From assembly GCA_963805985.1 (NCBI GenBank), contig CAWDWG010000005.1:372001-436000 (forward strand): 64,000 nt of DNA. The letters are read 5' to 3'. Source of the DNA: Bog-257 sp963805985 (GTDB lineage Bacteria; Acidobacteriota; Terriglobia; Terriglobales; Acidobacteriaceae). Under the pieces are notes generated by a model. It ran no database searches and was not told where the DNA came from. It saw nothing but the letters and a program-made list of their open reading frames with translations. The first letter of the stretch is position 1. The number at the start of each line of letters is the position of its first letter. The position numbers were made by a program, and so were the translations under genes. Below, piece by piece: positions 1-8,454 of the stretch.

Positions 1-2
1 CC

Positions 3-245
3 GAAGGCCATGGCCGCGCAACCTCCGGAGAGTTCGTTCAGTTTCTCTGCCATGCTCGGGGTTCGTTGTGCGAAGTAGAAACGCAAATCATCATTTCACG
101 CGAGCTGGGTTACATCACCGGCGAACAGGAGCATCTCCTGACGGCGAAGACGGATCAACTGGGGCGCATCCTCCAGGGCCTCATTGCATCGATTCAACGG
201 AGAAAGCCGAGTAGGGCGCACTGGCCCCCAGCCCCTAATCCCTAG
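3..245 (+). CDS. four-helix bundle protein (S23/TIGR02436 family), C-terminal part
   Basis: This reading frame is open from the left edge of the window and stops at the TAG at 243-245; its start lies outside. The translation shows the family signature: EGHGR, then EFVQFL, then ARGSLCEVETQ, then a helix ending GYI. This matches four-helix-bundle proteins first seen as 23S rRNA intervening-sequence ORFs. Such proteins are small and all-alpha, often pentameric, and have no firmly established enzyme activity. The tail (RRKPSRAHWPPAPNP) is basic and proline-rich. It runs convergently into trpE, and the two stop codons overlap by a few bases. Confidence 0.75.
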   Translation, partial: EGHGRATSGEFVQFLCHARGSLCEVETQIIISRELGYITGEQEHLLTAKTDQLGRILQGLIASIQRRKPSRAHWPPAPNP

Positions 246-1717
246 CCTCTCGCCTTTTCGCACGCCCTTAGCAGCGCACTGGCCTTGTTCATACACTCCT
301 GGTATTCCTTCTCGGGGTCGGAGTCGGCGACGATGCCGGCGCCGGCTTGGACATAGGCGCGACCGCCGTGCAGGACCATCGTACGGATGGCGATGCAGGA
401 ATCCAAATTGCCAGCGTGATCCGCGTACAGCACGGCACCGCCATAAACCCCACGGCGCACCGGTTCCAGCTCTTCGATGATCTCCATGGCGCGAACCTTC
501 GGAGCGCCGCTTAGCGTGCCGGCGGGAAAGCATGCCGAGAGCGCATCGAGGGCGTCGAGATTGCCACGCAGCTGACCTTCCAGCGCCGACACCAGATGCA
601 TCACGTGCGAATACTTCTCGACGTACATCAAGTCACGGACCTTCACGCTGCCGTATTCGCTGACGCGGCCGAGATCGTTGCGGCCGAGATCAACCAGCAT
701 CACGTGCTCGGCGCGTTCTTTCTCGTCGTTGCGCAGGTGCTCGATGAGGCGCTCGTCTTCGGCCGCGTCCGCACCGCGCTTGTGCGTGCCGGCGATAGGG
801 CGGTAATCGAGCTTGCGCCCGGCGACGCGGACCAGCATCTCCGGCGATGCGCCGAGGACGTGCGTGTCGTCGAGTTTCAAGAAGAACATGTACGGCGATG
901 GGTTGACGGCGCGCAGCGCGCGATAGATCTGGAAGGGCTCGGCGGGCGCTTTGAAGTCGAGCCGCTGCGAGAGCACAACCTGAAAGATGTCGCCGGCAGC
1001 AATGTATTTCTTGGCTCGCCGCACGCTGCTGACGAAATCGTCGTGCGAGGTGCTGCTGTGGATGCGGATGGATTTTGTTTTGCCTTCATGCGACCAATGG
1101 AGGTGCTGGCCGCGTATTCCACGGGCCAGCTGGTGCTCGATCTTGGCGATGTCGGCGACGGCGCGATCGTAGGCTTTGCGCGGCGATTCGGAGCGGACAT
1201 CGGCGGCGGCGATGATATGAATCTGGTGGCGCAAGCGATCGAAGGCGAGCAGACGATCGTAAAAAGTGAAGATGCAGTCGGGCAGGTCTACGTCTTTTTC
1301 GGTGCGCTCGGGCAGGCGCTCAAACTGTCGCACCATGTCGTAGGCAAAATATCCGACGCCGCCCGAAGTGAAGGGCGGCAGCCCCGGGATCTGCGCGGGA
1401 CGGTGCTGGCGCAGATGTCGCCGTAGAACTTCGAGCACACTTGCCTGCTCGGTCCGAACCGATGAGCCTTCGCAGATGGTCACGTCCCGGCCGCGCGCAG
1501 TGATGACGGTTCGCGGATCCGCGCCGAGGAAGGTGTAGCGCCCGATCTTCTCGCCGCCCTCGACCGATTCCAGCAGGAAAGCGTATTTCTGCCGTTGCGC
1601 GATGCTGAGAAAAGCGCTCACTCCGGTGAGCAGGTCCGAGCTTATCGTCCGGGTGACGGGGATGAGAGTCGCGTCGCGGCTGAGTTGGAGGAAGGTTCGA
1701 TAGTCGGGCGTGAGCAT
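242..1717 (-). CDS. trpE: anthranilate synthase component I
   Basis: TrpE converts chorismate to anthranilate, using ammonia supplied by the TrpG amidotransferase, as the first committed step of tryptophan synthesis. The 491-residue length is normal. The N-terminal half carries the LLES tryptophan-binding motif (YAFLLESVEGGEKIGRYTF), the feedback-inhibition site of the family. The C-terminal chorismate-binding domain shows the SPEMLVR, PIAGTHKRG, LVDLGRNDLGRV, GTLSGAPK and QAGAGIVADS blocks. Aminodeoxychorismate synthase (PabB) is the main alternative, but the intact LLES region and PIAGT motif favour TrpE. No trpG is visible: the next gene downstream is convergent and unrelated. Confidence 0.95.
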   Translation of the reverse strand: MLTPDYRTFLQLSRDATLIPVTRTISSDLLTGVSAFLSIAQRQKYAFLLESVEGGEKIGRYTFLGADPRTVITARGRDVTICEGSSVRTEQASVLEVLRRHLRQHRPAQIPGLPPFTSGGVGYFAYDMVRQFERLPERTEKDVDLPDCIFTFYDRLLAFDRLRHQIHIIAAADVRSESPRKAYDRAVADIAKIEHQLARGIRGQHLHWSHEGKTKSIRIHSSTSHDDFVSSVRRAKKYIAAGDIFQVVLSQRLDFKAPAEPFQIYRALRAVNPSPYMFFLKLDDTHVLGASPEMLVRVAGRKLDYRPIAGTHKRGADAAEDERLIEHLRNDEKERAEHVMLVDLGRNDLGRVSEYGSVKVRDLMYVEKYSHVMHLVSALEGQLRGNLDALDALSACFPAGTLSGAPKVRAMEIIEELEPVRRGVYGGAVLYADHAGNLDSCIAIRTMVLHGGRAYVQAGAGIVADSDPEKEYQECMNKASALLRACEKARG

Positions 1718-1757
1718 GGGATGAGCCGCGAGGTACTGGGATTATACGGGAGAGGAT

Positions 1758-1803
1758 GCGGGCCGGAGGCTCGCAGTACAGCCGGCGGGACGCCGGCGCT
1801 ACA
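1758..1803. repeat. GC-rich palindromic intergenic repeat
   Basis: Between trpE and the next gene lies a short element with the inverted unit GCCGGCG/CGCCGGC around 1783-1799. It resembles the REP-like hairpins in other gaps of this window. No gene was seen here. Confidence 0.4.
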
Positions 1804-1880
1804 GAAAAGCAAAACGCGCAACTCGCGCTGCGCGTTCGCTAGTGGCCTTCTCTCGCGGATCAAAAAAACGACGGCGCCCG

Positions 1881-2150
1881 TTAGCCTTGATTCATCTGTT
1901 GCCACACAGCCATGCCGGCAATGACGAGGATCAGCACGGCAGAGGCCGCACCCAAAATGCGGCACCATGGCGTTACCCGGTTCATCCGCACCATGAGCGC
2001 TTCTTGCTCCTCGCGCATGTTCTTACTGGACTCATCGAGGAAGAGTTGGTCGTCCTCATGCATGCTAAGCGTGCTGCGGTAGATGAGCAGGAGGACCAGC
2101 ACGACTGTCAGTGCTCCCCAGACAATCATTAACATCATCAGAGTCGACAT
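1881..2150 (-). CDS. small membrane protein with two predicted TM segments
   Basis: An 89-residue protein of unknown function. A hydrophobic segment spans residues 2-24, followed by a charged central helix (HEDDQLFLDESSKNMREEQEALMVRMNR) and a second hydrophobic segment near residues 60-82. A longer ORF could start at 2177, but the ATG at 2150 is preceded by GAGGTG at a normal ribosome-binding distance, so that start was chosen. The layout (two membrane helices joined by a polar, probably coiled linker) suggests an inner-membrane protein. No family is recognised. It is divergent from the Fe-S carrier gene to its right. Confidence 0.6.
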   Translation of the reverse strand: MSTLMMLMIVWGALTVVLVLLLIYRSTLSMHEDDQLFLDESSKNMREEQEALMVRMNRVTPWCRILGAASAVLILVIAGMAVWQQMNQG

Positions 2151-2414
2151 TCGCCACCTCGGTTCAGAATGAACCAATTTCCCGCGATGGGGTTGCCATC
2201 GGATGGGGTCTCATCGCGGGTATTATAGTCCTCGCTCTGCTACGAAAAACAACAATCTTTGGGCTCCGGAACCATCCTGGGCCCGGGCTGGGCTGCGTCA
2301 TTTCCGCGCTCAGGTGCGTCCAGAGCGAACCGCCGGTCTTGCGACTTAAGCCGCAGCTGCCGCATCTACTCAAGCACCGGGATCGGCCGGCGCGCGAGCG
2401 ATCGGATGCGAGTT

Positions 2415-2423
2415 TGGTATAAT
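2415..2423 (+). promoter_or_regulatory. extended -10 promoter for the A-type Fe-S carrier
   Basis: TGGTATAAT matches an extended -10 (TGnTATAAT) about 26 bp upstream of the ATG at 2449. No good -35 hexamer lies 17 bp upstream, which fits an extended -10 promoter. A GGAGG ribosome-binding site follows at about 2436-2440. Confidence 0.5.
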
Positions 2424-2448
2424 CCCGCAATCACCTGGAGGACTAGGA

Positions 2449-2826
2449 ATGGCAACCACAACAACGACACCGACAACGACCCCCGTAACCCCGGACGTGA
2501 AGCCCCTCAACTTTACCGATAGCGCAATTGCCAAGGTAAAGGAGATCATGGCGCAACAGAATCCCGTTCCTGCGGGTCTGCGCGTGGGCGTGGTGGGCGG
2601 AGGCTGCTCGGGCTTTTCCTACTCGATGTCTTTCGAGAACGGCGCCGGAATGATGGATAAGACCTTTGATTTCGATGGCCTGAAGGTCTTTGTCGACGCC
2701 ACTTCGCTGATGTACCTGAAGGGCGTCAGCGTCGATTACCTCGAGACGCTGGAGGCGGCCGGTTTCAAGTTTGACAATCCCAACGTCAAGAGCACCTGCG
2801 GCTGCGGCTCCTCGTTCAACGTATAA
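2449..2826 (+). CDS. erpA: A-type iron-sulfur cluster insertion protein (HesB/IscA/ErpA family)
   Basis: This 125-residue protein carries [Fe-S] clusters to apo-proteins. The three family cysteines are present: Cys53 in GGGCSGF, and Cys117 and Cys119 in the C-terminal CGCG motif. The first 20 residues are a low-complexity Thr/Pro tail, longer than in Enterobacteria. The start is supported by GGAGGACTAGGA just upstream. It sits alone, without iscSU or suf genes nearby. ErpA versus IscA cannot be settled from sequence alone; a stand-alone carrier without an isc operon is usually called ErpA. Confidence 0.88.
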   Translation: MATTTTTPTTTPVTPDVKPLNFTDSAIAKVKEIMAQQNPVPAGLRVGVVGGGCSGFSYSMSFENGAGMMDKTFDFDGLKVFVDATSLMYLKGVSVDYLETLEAAGFKFDNPNVKSTCGCGSSFNV

Positions 2827-2885
2827 GCGTTCGTTAACTTTTGTTAATGGGTTGAGTAGCAACAACCTTCCCTGCCCGTGCGGGT

Positions 2886-2891
2886 TATAAT
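2886..2891 (+). promoter_or_regulatory. -10 box before secreted protein gene
   Basis: TATAAT lies 30 bp upstream of the ATG at 2921, with the ribosome-binding site AGGGGAAGGA in between. No convincing -35 box was found. Confidence 0.4.
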
Positions 2892-2920
2892 TTGTGTGTT
2901 CGCAGGGGAAGGAACGTGTT

Positions 2921-3544
2921 ATGAAGCAGTTTCTAGCGGTTACGCTGTTCGTTGGATTGGCTGTTTCGATGTCGACAGCCGCAGTGGCCAATGGTGGCCA
3001 GTCCGCCGCAACAACAAGCGCCAGCGGAGGGCATGGCACCTTTTCCGTGGAGCTGGCGAAAGCACTCGACTCCAAAAAACTCAAAGAGGGCGATGAGGTC
3101 CAGGCTAAGCTGACTGGATCGATCACCCTTCCCAGCGGTGCTACGGTTCCGCGCGGCACCATGCTGATTGGCCATGTGACCGAAGCAAAAGCCCGCTCCA
3201 AGAGCGACTCAGAGTCGGCGTTGGGTATCAGCTTCGACAAGATTGTCCTGGGTAAAGGCGAGGACTTGCCGATTAAGGGCGTGCTGCAGGCAGTTGCGCC
3301 GAACCCTAATGGCGACGTAAGCACGGGGGCCTATCTGGATCAGGGGCCGAGTTTGAGGATGGCAACGCAGAGTCAGGTGCCCAGTACGGTTTCTGACCCT
3401 AAGCCTGTTCTGACCGAGCAATCGACTGGCGTGCTGGGCTTTAAGAACATGACGCTGAAGGATGGCGTGATCACGTCGACTGGCAAAGAGATAAAGCTAG
3501 ATACCGGTACGCGGTTCATGCTGAGTGTCGCGATGGGCAAGTAG
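2921..3544 (+). CDS. exported hypothetical protein
   Basis: A 207-residue protein beginning MKQFLAVTLFVGLAVSMSTA, a clear Sec signal peptide cleaved near residue 25. The ORF can be extended upstream to 2894, but the start at 2921 has a good AGGGGAAGGA site and places the signal peptide at the N-terminus. The mature part contains LKEGDEVQAKLTGSITLPSGATVPRGTMLIGHV, a pattern seen in acidobacterial exported proteins that resemble small beta-barrel (TrbI/VirB10-like) domains. The true role is unknown. It is followed by a strong terminator and is probably a single-gene unit. Confidence 0.7.
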   Translation: MKQFLAVTLFVGLAVSMSTAAVANGGQSAATTSASGGHGTFSVELAKALDSKKLKEGDEVQAKLTGSITLPSGATVPRGTMLIGHVTEAKARSKSDSESALGISFDKIVLGKGEDLPIKGVLQAVAPNPNGDVSTGAYLDQGPSLRMATQSQVPSTVSDPKPVLTEQSTGVLGFKNMTLKDGVITSTGKEIKLDTGTRFMLSVAMGK

Positions 3545-3561
3545 AGTTCGCGGAAGATTTT

Positions 3562-3600
3562 AGAGCGCCTGCTTTCTTGCGGGCGCTCTTTTTGTTTTTG
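3562..3600 (+). terminator. rho-independent terminator
   Basis: The stem AGAGCGCC/GGCGCTCT (3562-3569 with 3582-3589) is followed by a T-rich run (TTTTTGTTTTTG). It lies 18 bp after the stop of the exported protein gene. Confidence 0.85.
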
Positions 3601-3615
3601 TGCCGGCTACGGCAA

Positions 3616-4662
3616 TCAGCGGCTGGCTCGTTCCTGCCGCAATAGCTTGTGCTTTCTTTCGATGCCCCAACGATAGCCCGCCTCATCGCCATCGCTGCGG
3701 ATGACGCGGTGGCAAGGAATTGCCAATGCTACCGGATTGGTAGCGCAGGCGCGGGCCACGGCCCGAACTGCGTTGGGATTGCCGACTGCCCGCGCGATAT
3801 CGCTGTAGCTGCGGGTTTCGCCACTCGGAATCTGCCGCAGCTTCTCCCATACTTTCATCTGGAAGGCGGTCGCACGCACGTCGAGCGGCAGATCGATAAG
3901 GGTGTTCTCGCCGCGGATCACGGCCAGCAGCGGCTCGACATACTGCTTCATAGCGGCATCGTCGCGATGCAGTTCGGCAGCATGGAACTCCGCGCGGAGA
4001 TCGCGCTCCAACTCGGCAGCGCTTTCGCCGAAGCGAACCGCGCACAAGCCGCGTTCGGTGGATGCCACCAGCAGCCGGCCAAGCGGACTGGGAGCAATCG
4101 CAAAGGTGATGCTCGCGCCTGCGCCGCCGCGTTTGTATTCTCCCGGCGTCATGCCAAGCTGCTGCGGGGATTTCTCGTAAAGGCGGCTCGATGAGCCAAA
4201 GCCGGCGTCGTACAGCGCGGTCGTGACGTCCTCGCCTTTGCGCAGGCCGTGCTTCACGTGTTGTATGCGGCGCGCGGACTGGTACTCGCGCGGGCTGAGT
4301 CCGGTGGCACGCTTGAAGAGCCGTTGCAGGTGAAACGGGCTGAGTCCGACTTGCTTGCTCAACTGCGGCAAGGTGACGACTGCGCCGGCGTCGTCGAGGA
4401 TCCGGCGGGCGCGGGCGATGTATTGCGCCTGCGCGGAAACCTCAGTCGGCTTGCAACGCAGGCAGGCACGATATCCCGCGCGCTCGGCTTCATTTGGAGT
4501 GGGGAAGAATTCGACCGAGTCGCGGCGGGGACGGCGGCTGGGGCATGAAGGACGGCAGTAGACTCCCGTCGTCCGCACCGCGAAGACGAAGCGCCCGTCC
4601 TGGCGCGCGTCTCGCGCTACCACCTGTTGCCATTGGTTCTGCAGTTCGGTTTGCATGCTCAC
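3616..4662 (-). CDS. ada: bifunctional Ada: methylphosphotriester sensor, AraC activator and O6-methylguanine methyltransferase
   Basis: A 348-residue Ada-type protein. The N-terminal zinc domain has the four cysteines Cys36, Cys40, Cys67 and Cys70. Cys36 (VYCRPSC) corresponds to the residue that accepts methyl groups from phosphotriesters. An AraC-type helix-turn-helix follows at about residues 80-178. The C-terminal methyltransferase domain has the IPCHRV active site with acceptor Cys317. Methylation of the N-terminal Cys turns the family into a transcriptional activator of its own repair genes. No alkA or alkB lies next to it. An alternative start at 4656 would remove two residues only. 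Confidence 0.95.
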   Translation of the reverse strand: MSMQTELQNQWQQVVARDARQDGRFVFAVRTTGVYCRPSCPSRRPRRDSVEFFPTPNEAERAGYRACLRCKPTEVSAQAQYIARARRILDDAGAVVTLPQLSKQVGLSPFHLQRLFKRATGLSPREYQSARRIQHVKHGLRKGEDVTTALYDAGFGSSSRLYEKSPQQLGMTPGEYKRGGAGASITFAIAPSPLGRLLVASTERGLCAVRFGESAAELERDLRAEFHAAELHRDDAAMKQYVEPLLAVIRGENTLIDLPLDVRATAFQMKVWEKLRQIPSGETRSYSDIARAVGNPNAVRAVARACATNPVALAIPCHRVIRSDGDEAGYRWGIERKHKLLRQERASR

Positions 4663-4722
4663 AGGTTAGTTCCGTCTGGGCAAGCCGGATATCCGGGATT
4701 TGCGCGCAAAGGAAAACAGCAA

Positions 4723-5376
4723 CTAGCTCTCAACCTCGGGAGTGTTTCCCGGAACTTGTATGCCGAGGCCTTCCTGCACAATCGCTGCCGCGTGTTCATC
4801 TGATTCGAAGACATAGGCTTCGATGCCCAATTTCTGCGCGGCTTCGACATTCCTGGGACGGTCATCAAAGAACAACACCCGCTGCGGCTCGCAATTCAGC
4901 TGGCGCAGGCATAGATCATAGATTGCCGGGTCAGGCTTGATGATCCCGTGCTCGCACGACCAGATCTGCACCTCGAAGTCCTGCAGCCAGTCGAAGTTCT
5001 TGCGCAGTTCGTGCAGCAAATCGTTTGGCATATTAGACAGAATGGCCGTGCGCACTCCGTGAGTTCTGATGCTTTGCGCCAGTTTCAGGGTTCCGGGATC
5101 GGCTCGCAGCCACAGGCGGTTTTCGAATTCCACAATGTGTCGTACCTGATCCGCGCTGAGGGAAACGCCTGCCGCCCGGGCGAAACATTGCCAGTGCTGC
5201 CGGCAGTCGATCAGGCCACGGTCGTATTGGTCGCGGGTGTTGGAGTACAGCTCGAAGAACGGCGGGTCGCTGACGCCCGCGAGCGCGCCAAAGTCCTGCA
5301 ACTCCGGCAATGTGGGAGATTGGCTCAGCACCCGGCCATAATCGAAGACAACGGCATCCCAGCGGTTTGATTGCAT
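4723..5376 (-). CDS. HAD-superfamily hydrolase (subfamily IA)
   Basis: A 217-residue haloacid-dehalogenase-like hydrolase. Motif I is FDYGRVL near residue 11; the usual second Asp of DxD is replaced by Gly, as in a subgroup of HAD-IA proteins (YihX/epoxide hydrolase N-terminal type). Motif II is ILSNMP, motif III is KPDPAIY, and motif IV is FFDDRPRN. The loss of the second Asp (the general acid/base in phosphatases) makes the exact reaction uncertain. It is followed on the same strand by ada, about 60 bp downstream, and could be co-transcribed with it. Confidence 0.85.
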   Translation of the reverse strand: MQSNRWDAVVFDYGRVLSQSPTLPELQDFGALAGVSDPPFFELYSNTRDQYDRGLIDCRQHWQCFARAAGVSLSADQVRHIVEFENRLWLRADPGTLKLAQSIRTHGVRTAILSNMPNDLLHELRKNFDWLQDFEVQIWSCEHGIIKPDPAIYDLCLRQLNCEPQRVLFFDDRPRNVEAAQKLGIEAYVFESDEHAAAIVQEGLGIQVPGNTPEVES

Positions 5377-5401
5377 GCAGGTTTATTGTGGCACGCGCGC
5401 C

Positions 5402-6295
5402 TCATCGCAGAGCTGCAGCCAAGGCATCCGGCAGGTTCGCATATCGGAACTTGTAGCCTGCGGCGTTCAGCCTGGCCGGCAGAACGCGTGCCGAAACCAG
5501 CAACAGTTCGTGGCCCATCTCACCCATCAGAGTTCGAATGACGAACTCGGGCAAGGGCACTATCGCGGGACGATGCAACTGGTGGCCGAGGGCGCGAACA
5601 AATTCGGCGTTGCGAACCGGCGCCGGTCCCACCGTGTTGACTGGACCCTGCAGAGTTTCGTTTTCGATTGCGAATTTCATCGCGCCGACAACATCGTCGA
5701 GGGCGATCCAGCTCCACCACTGCTGGCCGTTGCCGACCCGGCCGCCGAGGCCGAGCTTGAAGGGCGGAAGCATCGGCTTCAGCGCGCCGCCATTACGCGA
5801 CAACACCACGCCGATGCGCATCGAAACCGTGCGCAGGCCGGCATTGCGGGTCACGCTGGTCGCGGCTTCCCACTGGCGGACGACATCGGCCAGGAAGCCG
5901 GGGCCGGGTGAGCTGTCTTCGGTTAATACTTCGTCGGCGCGGTCACCGTAGTAGCTCATGCCGGAGGCACAGACAAAGACGCGCGGTTTGCCTGTCTTGA
6001 TGTAGCTGGCAGCGGCGGCGCCGGCCACGGTGAGCGTGCCGCACACCCGGCTTTCCAGGACCTCCCGCTTGAAGTCCGGAGTCCAGATGCCCGCGATATT
6101 CTTGCCGGAAAGATGAACGATGGCATCGGCATCGGAGATTTTCGCGGGATCGAGCGTCTGACGCGGGTCCCATTGCACTTCCCCGGGGCCTGCCGGGTGA
6201 CGTACGAGAGCGACAGTTTCGTGACCGGCAGCCCGCAACTCGCGAGTTAGCGCCGATCCAATGAGCCCCGATGCACCGCTGATGAGTACACGCAA
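5402..6295 (-). CDS. TIGR01777 family NAD(P)-binding epimerase-like protein
   Basis: A 297-residue extended short-chain dehydrogenase fold. The N-terminus MRVLISGASGLIGSAL holds the GxxGxxG nucleotide-binding motif. YYGDRADEVLTEDSSPGPGFLADVVRQWE and the C-terminal DUF1731-like segment (RVLPARLNAAGYKFRYANLPDAL) are the hallmarks of the YfcH/SulA-like TIGR01777 group. The substrate is not known for this family. It ends 26 bp before the HAD gene on the same strand, so the two may form an operon. Confidence 0.88.
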   Translation of the reverse strand: MRVLISGASGLIGSALTRELRAAGHETVALVRHPAGPGEVQWDPRQTLDPAKISDADAIVHLSGKNIAGIWTPDFKREVLESRVCGTLTVAGAAAASYIKTGKPRVFVCASGMSYYGDRADEVLTEDSSPGPGFLADVVRQWEAATSVTRNAGLRTVSMRIGVVLSRNGGALKPMLPPFKLGLGGRVGNGQQWWSWIALDDVVGAMKFAIENETLQGPVNTVGPAPVRNAEFVRALGHQLHRPAIVPLPEFVIRTLMGEMGHELLLVSARVLPARLNAAGYKFRYANLPDALAAALR

Positions 6296-6434
6296 TCGAT
6301 TGAACCTCGTTGTCTGTCGTCAGTATTACAACATCTTGATGCGGCGGGACACCATAGAAAGGCGCTGAGGCGTGGTAGGATTTTCGCTCGCAGCGTTCCC
6401 CTGATCCTTAGATGCAACGCGCGGAGGCGCTCAA

Positions 6435-7160
6435 ATGGCCAGGAAGCCGGACTACGGAATCGATGCGCCGCACGTTATCCGCAACCTGCTGATCGCGGGA
6501 GGGGCTTGCCTGGTCATCGCGCTGGCGTTTCCCAAAGTCACGATCGCGCACGTGACCTTCCTCTTGAACCCCGGCTTCTTGTATCCGGCGGCGTGGATGA
6601 TCGCTCCCGGGATTCTCATGCTGGTGTATGCGAAGGTAGGCAAGTTCCGGCATCGCGACCGCATGCTGGCGAAAGTGGTGTGGACCGGAGCTGAGACCGT
6701 GCTGGATGTTGGCTCCGGCCGCGGCCTGCTGCTGATCGGGGCCGCGCATCGGCTCACCACCGGTCGCGCCATTGGCATCGACATCTGGAATGCCGAAGAT
6801 CTGTCAGGAAACTCGCCGCAGGCGATACGGGAGAACATTGCGCTTGAGGGAGTGGAGAGCAAGACCGAGGTCAAGAGCGAAGACGCCCGCCAGATGAGCT
6901 TTCCGGACGGATCGTTCGACGTCGTGCTGTCGAATCTGTGCCTGCACAACATCTACCAGCAGGAGGGCCGCGTCCGCGCCTGCCGCGAGATTGCGCGCGT
7001 GCTCAAGCCCGGCGGCGTTGCTGTCATCTCCGACTACAAACACGTGCGCGAGTACGCCGAGCAATTCACGCAAGCCGGGCTGGCGGTGCAATTGTTTCCT
7101 CTCGATTGGACGGGAACGTTTCCGCCGTTGCGCATTCTGGCGGCGCGGAAAGCGGCCTGA
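6435..7160 (+). CDS. membrane-anchored class I SAM-dependent methyltransferase
   Basis: A 241-residue protein. Two hydrophobic helices at about residues 14-33 and 42-63 precede a methyltransferase domain. The SAM-binding glycine loop is VLDVGSGRGLLLIGAA, followed by the acidic residue in IGIDIW and by DVVLSNLCLHNI. The substrate cannot be told from sequence; a quinone or lipid target would fit the membrane anchor, but that is inference. It is divergent from the epimerase gene. A hairpin follows the stop codon. Confidence 0.82.
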   Translation: MARKPDYGIDAPHVIRNLLIAGGACLVIALAFPKVTIAHVTFLLNPGFLYPAAWMIAPGILMLVYAKVGKFRHRDRMLAKVVWTGAETVLDVGSGRGLLLIGAAHRLTTGRAIGIDIWNAEDLSGNSPQAIRENIALEGVESKTEVKSEDARQMSFPDGSFDVVLSNLCLHNIYQQEGRVRACREIARVLKPGGVAVISDYKHVREYAEQFTQAGLAVQLFPLDWTGTFPPLRILAARKAA

Positions 7161-7164
7161 GTAT

Positions 7165-7193
7165 CCCAGGTCTCGAACACCGAGAGACCTGGG
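7165..7193. terminator. hairpin after the methyltransferase gene
   Basis: The perfect 10-bp stem CCCAGGTCTC/GAGACCTGGG with a 9-nt loop lies 5 bp after the methyltransferase stop. There is no T tract, so its terminator role is uncertain. Confidence 0.45.
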
Positions 7194-7265
7194 GCATCCG
7201 CAAGCCGGCACAGTGTCGAAAACACCTCTGGCACGTCCAAGTGGTGAACGGAACGACCCGCTATA

Positions 7266-8417
7266 ATGAACTTTCGCATGAATTATTGGTTGATCCTGGC
7301 GTTGGCGGCGGCGTTGCCGTGGGGAGTCGTCGCTCAAGACACGTCCCAGCAACAACTGCCTAACGCACCCTCGGCGGTCCGATATCCTCCGCAGCCCGAT
7401 CGGGCTCCGGTTACAGTGCAACCTGAACCGGCGCCGCAGACGCAGGTGCCGGCCAGTCCGCAGCAAGGCAGCGGCTCGACCACGGGACAGCAGAGTGGCT
7501 CGCAACCGGCTACGAAGTCCGACGCTCCTCCCAGTACCAGTGCGAAGCCGGTAGCAGGCTCGGGCGATGTCGACGACACGCTGACCGTCATCCGCAAGCG
7601 CGTCGACGAGGTCAACGTGGTCTTCACCGTGACCGACAAGCGCGAACATTTCGTGAAGGACCTGACGCAGAACGATTTTCGCGTCGTCGACGACAACAAG
7701 CCGGCCAACATCGAGTACTTCAGTCGCCAGACCAACCTGCCGCTGCGCGTCGGCCTGCTGATCGACGCCAGCAACTCGGTGCGCGACCGCTTCAAGTTTG
7801 AGCAGGAGTCGGCGATCGAGTTCCTGAATCAGATCATCCGCCCGCGCTATGACAAGGCGTTCGTGATCGGATTCGACACCACGCCGGAGGTCACGCAGGA
7901 CTTTACCGATAGCGCCGAGCAACTATCGCACGGCGTGCGCATGCTGCGCGCCGGCGGCGGCACGGCCATGTACGATGCCATCTACTTCGCCTGTCGCGAC
8001 AAACTGATGGGCGTCGACAAAGGCCAGATCGCTTCTCGGCGCGCCATCATTCTGCTGAGCGACGGTGAGGACAATCAGAGCCGCGTCTCGCGCGAAGAAG
8101 CGGTGGAGATGGCCCAGCGTGCCGAGGTCATCATCTACGCGATTTCCACCAACACCAGCGGCATCAAGCTGCGCGGCGACAAGGTGCTGGAATTCTTCGC
8201 CGAGCAAACCGGCGGCAAGGCGTTTTTCCCGTTCAAGATTGAAGACGTGGCCAACGCCTTCACCGAGATTTCCGATGAGCTGCGCAGCCAGTACGCGATC
8301 TCATACAAGCCCGCGGATTTCGTCGCCGACGGCAAGTACCGCAAGATCGAAATTCTCGCCGAGAACAAGAAGTACCACGTGCGCGCGCGCAAGGGATATT
8401 ACGCGCCTCGGCAATAA
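7266..8417 (+). CDS. VWFA-related acidobacterial domain protein (TIGR03436 type), exported
   Basis: A 383-residue exported protein. A signal peptide (NYWLILALAAALPWGVVAQ) is followed by a Pro/Gln/Ser-rich linker to about residue 100. The VWA domain has the metal-binding MIDAS residues: DASNS (LLIDASNSVRDRF), the Thr in GGTAMYDAI, and LLSDGEDNQS. VFTVTDKREHFVKDLTQNDFRVVDDNK upstream is typical of the acidobacterial VWA family. VWA domains bind proteins in a metal-dependent way; the partner is unknown. An in-frame ATG at 7278 is an alternative start. A TATAAT at 7262-7267 would make transcripts almost leaderless for that start. Confidence 0.85.
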   Translation: MNFRMNYWLILALAAALPWGVVAQDTSQQQLPNAPSAVRYPPQPDRAPVTVQPEPAPQTQVPASPQQGSGSTTGQQSGSQPATKSDAPPSTSAKPVAGSGDVDDTLTVIRKRVDEVNVVFTVTDKREHFVKDLTQNDFRVVDDNKPANIEYFSRQTNLPLRVGLLIDASNSVRDRFKFEQESAIEFLNQIIRPRYDKAFVIGFDTTPEVTQDFTDSAEQLSHGVRMLRAGGGTAMYDAIYFACRDKLMGVDKGQIASRRAIILLSDGEDNQSRVSREEAVEMAQRAEVIIYAISTNTSGIKLRGDKVLEFFAEQTGGKAFFPFKIEDVANAFTEISDELRSQYAISYKPADFVADGKYRKIEILAENKKYHVRARKGYYAPRQ

Positions 8418-8418
8418 C

Positions 8419-8431
8419 GGTAGAGCTGGCC
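8419..8431 (+). repeat. partial copy of the GGTAGAGCTGGCC dispersed repeat
   Basis: GGTAGAGCTGGCC directly after the VWA gene matches the left half of the composite repeats at 26142 and 34719. Confidence 0.45.
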
Positions 8432-8454
8432 TTCAGTAGGCGGCAGACGGAGTT

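Noticed and set aside
596..1426. 276-codon frame opposite trpE
   Set aside because: Antisense shadow; trpE is complete and well conserved.
7229..7246. Possible sigma-54 promoter TGGCACG... before the VWA gene
   Set aside because: The -24 half fits, but no TTGC lies at the required -12 spacing.
6804..7922. 372-codon minus-strand frame across the methyltransferase and VWA genes
   Set aside because: It crosses two well-supported + strand genes and looks like an antisense frame.
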